64,000 bases of DNA from Chloroflexi bacterium AL-N1 (lineage in GTDB: Bacteria; Chloroflexota; Chloroflexia; Chloroflexales; Roseiflexaceae), in the NCBI GenBank assembly GCA_013122435.1, contig WYDT01000020.1, positions 62,001-126,000 on the forward strand. The letters are read 5' to 3'. The notes under the pieces are model-generated. The model was given only the letters and a program-made list of their open reading frames with translations, searched no databases and was not told the DNA's origin. Below, in pieces: positions 27,254 to 36,922 of this stretch (position 1 is the stretch's first letter; each line of letters begins with the position of its first letter). The translations under genes and the position numbers were made by a program.

Positions 27254-29722
27254 ATGTATGTGTCAGATGCTTTTGGAGATTTGATTCGTCAGCGTCGTAA
27301 GGTCCTTGGTTTGACCCAGCAAGAATTAGCGTCTGAGGTTGGATGTGCACGGGTGACTATTCAAAAGATTGAAACGCAGCAGCGGCGCCCCTCACAAGCT
27401 CTCGCTAAACGCCTTGCGAATTATCTCCACCTCACCGACACTGAACAGTTGAGTTTGCTCGAAATACCTGATAATAGCCTCCGGCACACTAAACTCCGCT
27501 CCCATGTATCAGCAAAACTGCCGGTTTTATCAACCCCATTGATTGGACGTGAAGAAGAAACACAGGTCTTGTGTGAGCGTATGCTGGCATCTGATGTTCG
27601 GCTGTTAACTGTGGTCGGTCCACCGGGTGTGGGGAAAACAAGTTTGGCTATTCATGCGGCTACCCTGTTACAAAGCTATTATGCTGATGGGATCATTTGG
27701 ATATCTTTAGCCTCTATAGACGATCCCACGCTAGTATTGTATGAGGTAGCCCAGGCGTTTGGTGTTCGAGAGTCTGCACATCAACCTGTGCTTGAAGCCA
27801 TTCAAGCCGCCGTTCAAGGACGACAGCTACTCGTTTTGCTGGATAACTTTGAGCATCTGACTGATGCTGCTTCATCTATTGCTACCTTGCTTGCTTGTAC
27901 ACCTCATATAGATCTAATGGTAACCAGTCGTGCTCGTCTCGGTCTTTCTAGTGAGTATACATACACCGTTTGTCCATTATGGCTTCCTTCAAATGAATAT
28001 GGGCCTACGGCAGAACTGTTGATCCAATCACCGGCAGTTGCACTCTTTACTATTCGAGCACAGGCCATCAATGCCCATTTTGCGTTAACTGATGCGAATG
28101 CCGCAGCAGTTGCACAGATTTGTCAGCGGTTAGATGGCCTGCCCCTTGCGATTGAACTTGCGGCTGCCCGTAGTCTGTTCTTGTCACCGCAAATGCTATT
28201 AGACCAACTTGATCAGCAATTAGCACTTCTCGTATCCGGTCCAGCCGATCTGCCGCAACGCCAACAAACCTTAGAGGCAGCCATCAACTGGAGCTATCAA
28301 CTTCTGACTGAGGCAGAGCAAAAGTTGCTCCAACATCTTGCAGTGTTTGCAGGCGGCAGTAGTTTGTCAGCACTGGCAGTAGTTTGTGGAGTAACTGACC
28401 TTGATGATCAGAAAAGTATACAATTACTCAATACACTCTACGGACTTGTCCAAAATTCTTTAGTCTATACAACTGTGACCACAAGTGGAGAGATGCACTA
28501 TGCAATGCTTGAAACTGTGCGTGCCTACGCACAGCAAAAATTGAAGACACACGGAGATGTGTCGCAAGTATCGCATCGACATGCTGATTACTATTATCAA
28601 TTGGCCAGGCAAGCCAATACGTATTTGCGTGGTCCTGATGCAAAGATTTGGGTATTACGTTTGACACGGGCCTTTCCTGATCTGCGCTGTGCGTTCCAAT
28701 GGCTTGTGCAGCAGGATATTGCAGGTGCTGTGCGCTTACTTATTGCCGGTAGTTGTCTGTTCTATCGTTGTACCTATGTGACTGAAGGACGACAGTTGAT
28801 CGCAAGTGCGCTGAAGCGATGTGATAACGATGTAATGGAACCGATACTGCAGGCTGAATTACATCAGCTTGCCGGGAATCTTGCATATATGCAAGGTGAG
28901 TACTCTCTCGGTCAGAACTACCTGCAAGAAGCGTTGGATACATGTCTGCGCGTGCAGCATATCTCTGGCATGATCAAGATTGCAAATCACCTGGGTAATT
29001 TAGCATTGCGGCAAGGACAGTTTGCTGACGCAGATAGGTGGTATACGCAAAGTCTAGCCTGGGCTCGTGAGCACGGTGATACCCGTCTGGTCTCCATACC
29101 ACTCTATGGTCTGGCTCAATTAGCCAGAGCCACAATCAATTGGGAACAGGCACAAACACTGTACCGTGAGGGCTTTGAACTACGAACACAACAAGATGAT
29201 CGTTGGGGAATGGCAGTAAATCTGCTCGGTTTAGGTAATGTTATGCGACAGAGCGGTGATATCGATGCTGCACAAACATTATGTAATCGGAGTCTAAAGT
29301 TATGGCAAGAAATTCAAGATCTACCTGGTCTCGCAGGAGTACTTCATGCATTGGGGCACATAGCACTTGAACAAGGTTGTTATGATCAAGCACGGAGGTG
29401 TTTTGTTGAAAGCACGAGTGCATGGCAGCAACTAGGCATGTCGCTTGAACTAGGGTGGTCGTTGGAAGCCTTTGCATGTCTTGCGGTATGTCAAAATCAA
29501 AGAAATGATGTCGTCAAACTCTTTAGAGCAGCCTCATTTATACGGACACAGTTGCACTCACCACGGACTCCTGCTGAAAGTTTACAACTCTCTACAGTGA
29601 TCCAAATCGCTCCTGAGCAAGATAATTGGCACACTGACGTTGTGCTATCCATGAATGACGTGCAGATGTTGGTTGAAGAACTTATGGCTGATATCCCAGC
29701 CACAAGTCTGGCTACAGTGTGA
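27254..29722 (+). CDS. XRE-type STAND transcriptional regulator (N-terminal HTH, ATPase, TPR)
   Basis: An 822-residue cytoplasmic regulator. The N-terminus is a Cro/CI helix-turn-helix (FGDLIRQRRKVLGLTQQELA, CARVTIQKIETQQRRP). An NB-ARC-like ATPase follows, with Walker A GPPGVGKTS, Walker B LLVLLDNFEH and LDGLPLAIELAAARS. The C-terminal half is TPR-like, with repeated helices in LGNLALRQGQFADADRWYTQ and LGLGNVMRQSGDIDAAQTL. I start at 27254 because AGGAGACG lies 7 bases upstream. The ATPase and TPR parts closely resemble those of the LuxR-STAND protein, but the DNA-binding domain sits at the opposite end. Confidence 0.85.
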   Translation: MYVSDAFGDLIRQRRKVLGLTQQELASEVGCARVTIQKIETQQRRPSQALAKRLANYLHLTDTEQLSLLEIPDNSLRHTKLRSHVSAKLPVLSTPLIGREEETQVLCERMLASDVRLLTVVGPPGVGKTSLAIHAATLLQSYYADGIIWISLASIDDPTLVLYEVAQAFGVRESAHQPVLEAIQAAVQGRQLLVLLDNFEHLTDAASSIATLLACTPHIDLMVTSRARLGLSSEYTYTVCPLWLPSNEYGPTAELLIQSPAVALFTIRAQAINAHFALTDANAAAVAQICQRLDGLPLAIELAAARSLFLSPQMLLDQLDQQLALLVSGPADLPQRQQTLEAAINWSYQLLTEAEQKLLQHLAVFAGGSSLSALAVVCGVTDLDDQKSIQLLNTLYGLVQNSLVYTTVTTSGEMHYAMLETVRAYAQQKLKTHGDVSQVSHRHADYYYQLARQANTYLRGPDAKIWVLRLTRAFPDLRCAFQWLVQQDIAGAVRLLIAGSCLFYRCTYVTEGRQLIASALKRCDNDVMEPILQAELHQLAGNLAYMQGEYSLGQNYLQEALDTCLRVQHISGMIKIANHLGNLALRQGQFADADRWYTQSLAWAREHGDTRLVSIPLYGLAQLARATINWEQAQTLYREGFELRTQQDDRWGMAVNLLGLGNVMRQSGDIDAAQTLCNRSLKLWQEIQDLPGLAGVLHALGHIALEQGCYDQARRCFVESTSAWQQLGMSLELGWSLEAFACLAVCQNQRNDVVKLFRAASFIRTQLHSPRTPAESLQLSTVIQIAPEQDNWHTDVVLSMNDVQMLVEELMADIPATSLATV

Positions 29723-29724
29723 AT

Positions 29725-31566
29725 TTACGGCCGCCACGCAGGATACAACTCATCCGCAGGGCTTTGTGTGACACGCACGACGTTCTGTCCATTGCTGTCC
29801 ATGGTATACAAATTAAAGTTAGCTACCTGAGGTGTGTCCCCATTGTTGAGCATCCGATTGGAGACAAACGCGATGCGTGAACCATCGGGTGACCATGTCG
29901 GATGGTCTTCGTTGGCGGTGGTGCGCGTAAGCCGTCGCAATTGCTGCCCCGATGTATTCATAATATAGATATCCTGATTCTCATTACGTTCGGACCGAAA
30001 CACAATTCGTGCGCCATCGGGTGACCAATTGGGAAATGCATCAGTGATGGTATTGTCAGTGAGTTGTACCGGCTCACCTGATCCATCAGCATTCATTACA
30101 TAAATATCAAAATCACCATCACGATCTGAGGCAAATGCGATCTGACTTCCATCCGGTGACCACGTCGGATTACCATCATTGGCGAGTGCATTATTTGAGA
30201 GATTTACTGGATTTGTCCCATCTGCATTGATACTGTACACTTCCCAATTTCCATCACGGTTGGTTTCAAAGGCAATACGTGAACCATCAAGAGACCAGAC
30301 TGGATGTAGATCGGCTCCGGGGCTCGTTGTTACATTGATCGGCTCTGTCATTTCCTCTACATTGATGGTAAACAGATCATAGTTACCAGCGCGGTTGGAA
30401 GCAAACACGAGTTGTTGTCCATCCGGTGACCAGTTTGGTGTGGTGTCATCAATGCTCAGATCAGACGTAAGCTCAGTCGCACCACTTCCACTGGTATTGG
30501 TGATAAATATATCGCGCAGCGTTCCTGTATCATTCCCCGCGAAGACAAGTTGCTCACCTTGTGGTTGTAGTGGTGGTGGTTGCCAGGTTGGCTGGGTACT
30601 ATCCGACGGATGTGGTGCGAGGCTTTGTGTTTCAGCCCCTGCATCATTCATAACATACAGATTGCGGTTGCCATCACGGGTTGATACAAATGCAAGCTGA
30701 CGCCCATCCTGCGACCATGTTGGCTGTCCATCGAATGATGTGTCTGTTGTCAGCGGTGTTTGGAGTGTCCCGTCGGCATTCATAACATACACATCCATGT
30801 TCCCATCGCGATCAGATTGAAACGCCAGTCGGTTGCTGTCGGGTGACCAGACCGGAACGTCATCAATCCCTTGCTGGTTGGTCAAATTAATCAGGTTTTC
30901 ATCACCAGCTAAACTACGAACAAAGATATCGCGATTCGCTTCGTCCGTCGGATCGGTGGCAGAGAAAGCTATAAAGCGATCGTTAGGTGACCAGGCCAAA
31001 TTTGCAATGTTGGGTGGTAAGTCAGTAATGCGGCTCACTTCACTATTTTCGAGAGAGAGTATTGCAATGGTGGATGACGCGATGATGAAAGCCAGTTGGC
31101 GACCATCAGATGACCATGTTGGCGATGCTACATCCTCGGTTTCGTCGGTCAGTTGTTGCGTGTCTGTGCCATCAGTTCGTATTGTGTAGATTTGTGCTGT
31201 TCCGGTACGATCTGATACAAAAGCCAGTTGACTACTATCAGGCGACCACGCTGGATCAGTATCATCAGCACGATCGTTCGTAAGGCGTGCCAGACCTGAT
31301 CCATCAGCATTCATCCGGTAAAGATCATCGTTCCCTGCACGATTCGAGACAAAGAGGATCTGGCCGGCGGCGACTGTTTCCTCAACTGTAGGAGTCGGTG
31401 CAGCAACGACGATTGCCGCCTCTGGTTCGGTTGTAACAACGGTTGGCGTGGTTGCGGCAGGTACTAGTGTGCTCTCTGAAAGAGGCAGATTGGTACATCC
31501 GACCAACAGCACGGCAAGGCCGCATACACTGGTTATTGAAAATGTATGGGTTTTCCTAGGCTTCAT
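29725..31566 (-). CDS. Lipoprotein with PD40/TolB-like beta-propeller repeats
   Basis: The signal peptide ends in a lipobox, LLVGC, so the protein should be lipid-anchored outside the membrane. A Thr/Pro-rich spacer (VPAATTPTVVTTEPEA) is followed by about a dozen 40-residue blades of the form WSPDGxxIAFxSxRDGNxDIYVMNADG, as in TolB/WD40-like PD40 proteins. That number suggests two propellers in tandem. Such proteins often bind other proteins or sugars, but the ligand here is unknown. I use the inner ATG at 31566 (MKPRKTHTF) because it gives a normal signal peptide. The stop lies 3 bp beyond the convergent XRE-STAND stop. Confidence 0.8.
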   Translation of the reverse strand: MKPRKTHTFSITSVCGLAVLLVGCTNLPLSESTLVPAATTPTVVTTEPEAAIVVAAPTPTVEETVAAGQILFVSNRAGNDDLYRMNADGSGLARLTNDRADDTDPAWSPDSSQLAFVSDRTGTAQIYTIRTDGTDTQQLTDETEDVASPTWSSDGRQLAFIIASSTIAILSLENSEVSRITDLPPNIANLAWSPNDRFIAFSATDPTDEANRDIFVRSLAGDENLINLTNQQGIDDVPVWSPDSNRLAFQSDRDGNMDVYVMNADGTLQTPLTTDTSFDGQPTWSQDGRQLAFVSTRDGNRNLYVMNDAGAETQSLAPHPSDSTQPTWQPPPLQPQGEQLVFAGNDTGTLRDIFITNTSGSGATELTSDLSIDDTTPNWSPDGQQLVFASNRAGNYDLFTINVEEMTEPINVTTSPGADLHPVWSLDGSRIAFETNRDGNWEVYSINADGTNPVNLSNNALANDGNPTWSPDGSQIAFASDRDGDFDIYVMNADGSGEPVQLTDNTITDAFPNWSPDGARIVFRSERNENQDIYIMNTSGQQLRRLTRTTANEDHPTWSPDGSRIAFVSNRMLNNGDTPQVANFNLYTMDSNGQNVVRVTQSPADELYPAWRP

Positions 31567-31605
31567 GCTATGATTTCTCTGTTCACTGTCCTTCAAATCG
31601 CTCTA

Positions 31606-32706
31606 TCATACTGCATTTCCAGTAGAAGGCTGCCCGTCACGTTCTGGTGAGAGATTATTCGCTATTTGCACGGGGTTTGCTGGATCTGTCTGTAGTGTGC
31701 GGATTGGGAATGGAATCGTAATACCCTCTTGATTGTATCTGTTATGGAGCCGCTTCACAAACTCATGTTTAATCAAGAAAGAATTATCGAAATGTTGGCC
31801 CCGAAGGATGACCGTAAATTTGATACTAAAATCGCCAAAATCATTGTAACGAATAAATGGCTCGAACGTACTTACCCCCCCGGTCACTTCCTCCATAACC
31901 TCTTTGGCCACCTCGATAGTCACTTGCTCCACATGCTCCAGATCACTATCGTAACTCACTCCTACATTAAAAAGTATGGCGAGTTCTGGCTCCGGCTGAT
32001 CATAATTGGTGAACATAGTGGTAATCATGACTGAATTCGGAACGATAATAAAGTTATTGCTCAACTGACGAATATAGGTGTCAGACCAGCGAATATCCGT
32101 CACAAAACCTTCTTCGCCAGAAGTGAGTCGGATATATTGACCGGGACGAATCTTGTCAGAAGCGAGGATTTGTAAGCCTGAAAAGATGTTTGCCAGAGGT
32201 TCTCTAAGCGCAAAGGTAAGACCAAGGCTACTACCACCAATAACTGTTAAAATGGGTGCAACTGGAAAGCCGACTGTCACTAACAGAATACCACTAAAGA
32301 TTAAGAAGCCCATTACACGAATAAGGTTGTTAATCAGCGAAACCGAGCCAAGATTGCGCCGTTCAAAGTAAAAACCGACCCATCCAGTCATCATTCGAAC
32401 GATAGCAATAAGAATTGATAGCAGAATAAGAATACCAATAATACTATCAACGTGATTGATTTGTCCCGGTTGGAAGCTCAATTGCCTGGCAGCGCTGGCA
32501 ATACCAATGAGCGTTATAATAATTAGCGGTTGCCAGAGAAGCGCGGTGAAGATGTAGATGCTAGGTTCCCACTTTGTGCGTATCCAACGCTTTGTAACAC
32601 GTAAAACAGCGAATTCAGCCAGCAGACCAGTGATGATAAAGAGAACCAAAATAAGTGTAGCGCCTATGATATTGATGGATTGGCCTGCTTCAAACTCCTC
32701 GATCAT
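31606..32706 (-). CDS. MscS-type mechanosensitive channel
   Basis: A small-conductance mechanosensitive channel that releases solutes on osmotic downshock. There are four hydrophobic segments, the last (about 135-180) being the pore helix with Gly/Ala-rich VIGGSSLGLTFALREPLANIFSGL. The cytoplasmic beta domain follows: PGQYIRLTSGEEGFVTDIRW, then NNFIIVPNSVMITTMFTNYD, a standard MscS motif. Length 366 is slightly above E. coli MscS (286) because of the extra N-terminal helix. It may be cotranscribed with the downstream propeller lipoprotein (about 40 bp gap). Confidence 0.88.
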   Translation of the reverse strand: MIEEFEAGQSINIIGATLILVLFIITGLLAEFAVLRVTKRWIRTKWEPSIYIFTALLWQPLIIITLIGIASAARQLSFQPGQINHVDSIIGILILLSILIAIVRMMTGWVGFYFERRNLGSVSLINNLIRVMGFLIFSGILLVTVGFPVAPILTVIGGSSLGLTFALREPLANIFSGLQILASDKIRPGQYIRLTSGEEGFVTDIRWSDTYIRQLSNNFIIVPNSVMITTMFTNYDQPEPELAILFNVGVSYDSDLEHVEQVTIEVAKEVMEEVTGGVSTFEPFIRYNDFGDFSIKFTVILRGQHFDNSFLIKHEFVKRLHNRYNQEGITIPFPIRTLQTDPANPVQIANNLSPERDGQPSTGNAV

Positions 32707-32832
32707 TGCGATTATCCCTTATGTGTGCTCATAGATATATCGATCGCTGAATACTGTACCACAACTTATCGGGATTGTTTGCCGCTGTTTGCTTACCTGT
32801 AACCGGCACAGGCGCCTGTGGTAGGTTAAACT

Positions 32833-33307
32833 TTATTCTGGTAATCGAACATAGACTTCAGTTGGGTGATCTATAGCCCATGCGATATCCCATGGCACAA
32901 AACCCAGACTGGCATACAGTCGTGCGGCGACCATATTTTCGCGCCGATAGCTAGTTGCGATCAATTCCGCTTCTGGATGCAACCTGAGTCGTCGTATCAC
33001 TTCGAGCATCGTTGCACTCCCATACCCCTGCTTTTGATGCGCCTGATCGATGAGCAAACGTATAATAAAACCCGATTCCCGTGCTTATTTCATACATCGT
33101 AAAGCCAACCATCGGCACATCAGGTGGCTTGTGGCCTCGTGCAGCGACGTCATAGATAACCAGAGGAACCAAATTGGCATCCACATACGCTTCGGCAAGC
33201 GATTTCGCCGTGGTGGCTACAAATCCGGTTTGCGAGTCGGTAACTTGCAGGTTTAAGCAATCACGCAAGTTGTGTTGATCAATTGGACGTAGGTGAACAC
33301 TGGCCAT
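32833..33307 (-). pseudogene. GNAT acetyltransferase with a frameshift
   Basis: The first frame (from ATG 33307, with AAAGGG upstream) reads VHLRPIDQHNLRDCLNLQV and PMVGFTMYEISTGIGFYY, then turns to nonsense. A second frame ending at 32833 continues LLIDQAHQKQGYGSATMLEV and RRENMVAARLYASLGFVP, including the acetyl-CoA loop QKQGYG. Joined near 33058-33075, they make one acetyltransferase of about 158 residues resembling spermine/spermidine acetyltransferases. Two missing bases would restore the frame. Either a true pseudogene or an indel error. Confidence 0.75.
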
Positions 33308-33333
33308 ATAGTTGCCCTTTCTTAGAGATAGCG

Positions 33334-34449
33334 CTACGATATTTCATGGAGAATCTGCTCGGCAACAGTAAATGCGGCGCGTGGCTGTCCTTCGCGTTGT
33401 GCGCCCTCTCGTAGTGCCTGAAGCCGTGCCGGATCAGCCAGGAGATTGTGGACCAACAGTGGCACCATTTCCGGCAGCCGAACCTGTAGCCCGGCCCCGG
33501 CACACACAATATGATCGGCATTCCACTCTTCCTGCCCGGGGATTGGCTCAACCACTACCATCGGTGTGTGGCGTGCCATCACTTCGCTGACGATCAATCC
33601 ACCTGCCTTGGTTACCACCAGATCGCTGGCGGCCACGAGATCATCGAGATAATCCACAAAGCCAAGTACCCGCAGATCGACCTTTGGGGTACCGTGCAGA
33701 TCTCTTAGGGCTGCCTCAAGTTCTTCGTTACGGCCTGCAACTACCATCAGTGAACCTTCACCCATTTCTTCAATCAACCCGACTGTCATTTGTCGCATGG
33801 TATCGACATCAATGCCGCCGCCCATTAACGTTACCACTGGTGAACGAGCAATGTGGTGTTTGTGTTGCGTGATTTCACGATCTTTTGGTTCAGCAATCGC
33901 CGGATCAATGGGTATCCCTGTTACTGAAATGATTGAAGGATGTACTCCACGCTGGGCTAGCATGAATGCAGCTTTGGGGCTTGCCACAAAGTAGCGATCT
34001 GCGTAAGAATTTACCCAGAAGACATGTCCGTTGTAGTCCGTCACAATGCAGTAAAGTGGCTGCGGGAGTCGTCCCTTGCGTTTTTCACGCCCCAGCATAT
34101 TGACTGGCAGGAAGTGGGTGCATACAATAGCATCAGGGCGGCAACGATCAACGAGTTCATCGAGCTCTGCAACCCCAAATCGGTCCATCAATGTTCGCAG
34201 ATCTTTAGTTAGCTTCGTATCATCACGGTCAGAGCGCTCGTAAAAATAAGACCAGAGAACTGGCGCTTTTTCCGAAAGTTCGATATACGAGTTGACATAA
34301 AATTGACGATAAATAGAAGGTCCATAGTCGAGGGCATCTTCACACCAGACCTGAGCGGCCCCACGCAGCTCAAACGCACGTGCGAGTGCTCTGGCAGCGG
34401 TTTTGTGGCCGGTACCAACGGATGCGTGGAGTATCAGAATACGAGACAT
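33334..34449 (-). CDS. MGDG synthase/UgtP-like glycosyltransferase (GT28 type)
   Basis: A GT-B enzyme of 371 residues. The N-terminal MGDG_synth domain shows SRILILHASVGTGHKTAARA and YGPSIYRQFYVNSYIELS. The C-terminal GT28 domain shows VTLMGGGIDVDTMRQM and SDLVVTKAGGLIVSEVMARH with the nucleotide-sugar motif KAGG. The family adds glucose or galactose to diacylglycerol at the inner membrane face, making glycolipids. The start is ATG 34449 with AAGGAGC upstream; the frame extending to 34485 adds a tail without support. It lies 27 bp upstream of the frameshifted GNAT gene. Confidence 0.85.
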   Translation of the reverse strand: MSRILILHASVGTGHKTAARALARAFELRGAAQVWCEDALDYGPSIYRQFYVNSYIELSEKAPVLWSYFYERSDRDDTKLTKDLRTLMDRFGVAELDELVDRCRPDAIVCTHFLPVNMLGREKRKGRLPQPLYCIVTDYNGHVFWVNSYADRYFVASPKAAFMLAQRGVHPSIISVTGIPIDPAIAEPKDREITQHKHHIARSPVVTLMGGGIDVDTMRQMTVGLIEEMGEGSLMVVAGRNEELEAALRDLHGTPKVDLRVLGFVDYLDDLVAASDLVVTKAGGLIVSEVMARHTPMVVVEPIPGQEEWNADHIVCAGAGLQVRLPEMVPLLVHNLLADPARLQALREGAQREGQPRAAFTVAEQILHEIS

Positions 34450-34523
34450 AGTGTTGGTGCTCCTTGCTTGTACATCAGAGGACACGTTGTTTCTGCTATG
34501 TCCTATGATACAGCATATGACAC

Positions 34524-35492
34524 CTACTCTTCAAAATCGATGCGCTGAATCTGCCCAAGTTCAAGTTCAAATGAACCGTACTCTGTGTCACCTTCCAGCA
34601 ATATGTTGCCTGTATGTCGTGTTACACTATTGATGATTTCACCATCACGTAGCACAATTTCCACTGACAACTGATCACTATCACGGACTTCGATAACCTC
34701 CAGACTCTGCATTTCGCTGAACAAAACTCGCGCTCCATTTGTCAGGGCAAGATATTCCTTGCCTTGATGTCTCAGTCCAGATACACCTGTTGGGCCAGAC
34801 TCATCTGATTGTGCTACAATACGGGCCTGTGGCAGAGGTATTGCTACACGTATAGGCACTTCAATAGTTTCTTCAACAGCTTCTGGTACGGCCTAATAGC
34901 TTCTGGGCCTCTTCTACTGATGCAGGTCCTGCCTGTGGCGCAGGTGCTTCTGGTACTGGTACTGTGAATAATAAATACTGTCCAATACAAAAAAACAACA
35001 CTAAACTTATGCCAAATACCAAAGGTCTCATTGAACCACGATGTATATATCTGCCCTGTGGTTCGGCATATCCTGGGGGGTCTTGGTACGATCTATTGCT
35101 ATTTGCGGCCAGTAACTCTAACGTTTTGCCGCGTCGCACCAGTCCGAGATCGCCACGTAGCTCGTGTGCTGTTTGGTAGCGTTGTATCGCTTCGTGCTGC
35201 ACCATTTTGCTCAAGACCATCGCCAGGACACGGCTCACCAGCGGGTTGTACTCGCGTACGTCCAGTGTTTTCTGCCTGACAAGCAATGGTTTGTAATCGT
35301 CGTTGGTGAGTCCTTCCCAGAGTGTGGCGCCAAGGGCAAAAATGTCGGCGCGCGTATCAAGAATGGTCGTAATACTGCTCCGCTCAGGTGCCATATACAT
35401 TGGTGTACCTGGGTGCATGGTCCCTGATAAGATCGTCGTGCGGCGCATCTTCTGGTCCTGAGCGATACCGAAATCACTTTGAGAAACCGCAT
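34524..35492 (-). pseudogene. Remnant of a membrane Ser/Thr protein kinase
   Basis: Pieces in three frames add up to the C-terminal part of a Hanks-type kinase: MRFLKV (35492), a frame change, DFGIAQDQK (activation loop), GTPMYMAPE (subdomain VIII), TRADIFALGATLWE (IX) and RYQTAHEL (XI). Then come a transmembrane helix (LVFGISLVLFFCIGQYLLFTV), a Pro-rich linker, a second frame change near 34890, and an external beta domain ending ELELGQIQRIDFEE. The N-lobe with the ATP-binding Lys and the catalytic HRD loop is absent. The remnant starts 5 bp after the stop of the MerR remnant, so a deletion probably joined the two. Confidence 0.75.
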
Positions 35493-35496
35493 CCAG

Positions 35497-36121
35497 TTAC
35501 CGAATCACGATTGGACGTTTCGGTTCAGGAATCTTTTCGATCTCGGTACCATGGATCATGAACGCGCATTCGGTATCAACATGGGTCCTGGTGTAGCCTT
35601 CATCATGGTATAGAGCCATTGGAAAACCGATCGGCAACTTATTTGCATGAATCTATTCAGCAATCATTGTGAAGATTTCGTTCCAACGCTGAGAAATGTG
35701 CTCAACTTTTGGCATTGTTTCTCGAACGGCAGCTACTGTGAACATATTAACAGATTTCAAGCTAATCTCATGAGAAGAGCTAGCTTCATCCATTTCGAGA
35801 CTGTACAAACGGGTCACGATCCGTTCTCGTCGGCGTTGGGCTTCATTAATTGTACTTTCAGCTACTGCCAACTGAGCGTTTAACATGTCGCGCACTTTCT
35901 CGGTGGTAGGATTATCATGGAGAATGCTTTCAATCTCCTCGAGCGACAATCCAACGTCCTCCAGGGCCAGAATCTGATGAAGTGTTTGTATCAGCTTTGT
36001 AGTAACGGTAGCCTGTAAACGGATCTACTTTCGCATGTTTGAACAAGCCAATCGCATCATAATGACGTAACGTTTCAATCGTTACACGTGCTATACGGGA
36101 AAACTTACCTACTCGAAACAT
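35497..36121 (-). pseudogene. MerR-family regulator, broken by a frameshift and an in-frame TAG
   Basis: The N-terminal MerR helix-turn-helix is intact (MFRVGKFSRIARVTIETLRHYDAIGL in the first frame, 36121 down to about 36003). The next segment shifts frame: IQTLHQILALEDVGLSLEEIESI, then a coiled-coil dimer helix. TAG at 35653-35655 interrupts the same frame, which then continues to TAA at 35497-35499 with LPIGFPMALYHDEGYTRTHV and PEPKRPIVIR, the effector-binding GyrI-like part. The ligand is unknown. Confidence 0.8.
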
Positions 36122-36123
36122 AG

Positions 36124-36453
36124 CTACGTTATACTCCCTCGGGTAACCCTAGAGTCAAGCAAGCATTTGTATCTGTTATTGTAGACATCTTTGCCCAATT
36201 CGAAACAATACATCAAACTTGTGCTATAGACGAATGTCAATGGCAAACTGATAACTTCCGACTTGCAGTGCGCCAAAAGGCTCACCCCAGTGACCAGTAT
36301 TAAGTCAACTGCTTGTTCTGGAAGTGGTGTGAACGGCTGCGATCCTTCTGCCAGGCTCCGTAGTCTAGGTGGATCAGGCGAATAATCCAGAGATAACCAG
36401 ATGTCATCTTGCGTAAAGGTAGTTGGGTTGGACTGTCCGTTGTAGATCCGCAA
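36124..36453 (-). CDS. Unrecognised ORF just upstream of the MerR remnant
   Basis: A 109-codon frame starting with TTG and ending 2 bases before the MerR ATG. It reads DDIWLSLDYSPDPPRLRSLAEG and later LILVTGVSLLAHCKSEV. No family is recognised and there is no ribosome-binding site. It may be another gene fragment in this decayed zone or may not be coding. Confidence 0.25.
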   Translation of the reverse strand: MRIYNGQSNPTTFTQDDIWLSLDYSPDPPRLRSLAEGSQPFTPLPEQAVDLILVTGVSLLAHCKSEVISLPLTFVYSTSLMYCFELGKDVYNNRYKCLLDSRVTRGSIT

Positions 36454-36540
36454 TTAGGTTGTCACCTGTTCTTCAACTATTGTGACAGATACCAGTCGAA
36501 CGTCAATGCTATCATATTGAATTGTGACTTCGGGTTGTTT

Positions 36541-36887
36541 CGGCGTGAAGAGGAGACATGCTGGCAGGTGCTGGGTCTTATGATGATTGATCTTGATCAC
36601 TTCAAAAAAGAAATGATACGCTTGGATATAATACAGGAGATGCTATTTTGGGTGCATTAGGTGACTTCCTACGCAGACATATTCGTAGTGGAGATGTTGT
36701 CTGTCGGTATTGAAATGAGACATAACGAGCAGAATACTGGTCTCTTGAGTCTTTCCTATCCATGGGATGCACAGATACTCGTTCCTGTGTGGCGCAGATA
36801 CAGCCCTTTACCATGCCAAAGCCAACGGTCGTAACGGTGTCGTAGTAGTCGAAGATATCAAGGCAGAGACCCCAGAATTCAAACATT
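36541..36887 (+). pseudogene. Diguanylate cyclase (GGDEF) remnant with destroyed active site
   Basis: Three frames carry the order of a GGDEF domain: VLGLMMIDLDHFKK, then NDTLGYNTGDAILGALGDFL and RRHIRSGDVVCRY, where the GGDEF loop should follow. Instead there is TGA and the shortened Asn-Glu. After about 30 rather than 60 residues the end of the domain returns: ADTALYHAKANGRNGVVVVE, with a TAA at the end. At least one frameshift, one stop and an internal deletion make it inactive. N-terminal sensor parts are not visible. Confidence 0.75.
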
Positions 36888-36922
36888 AAGTCGTGTAATT
36901 CTACGTTAATGTTGGTCTTACG

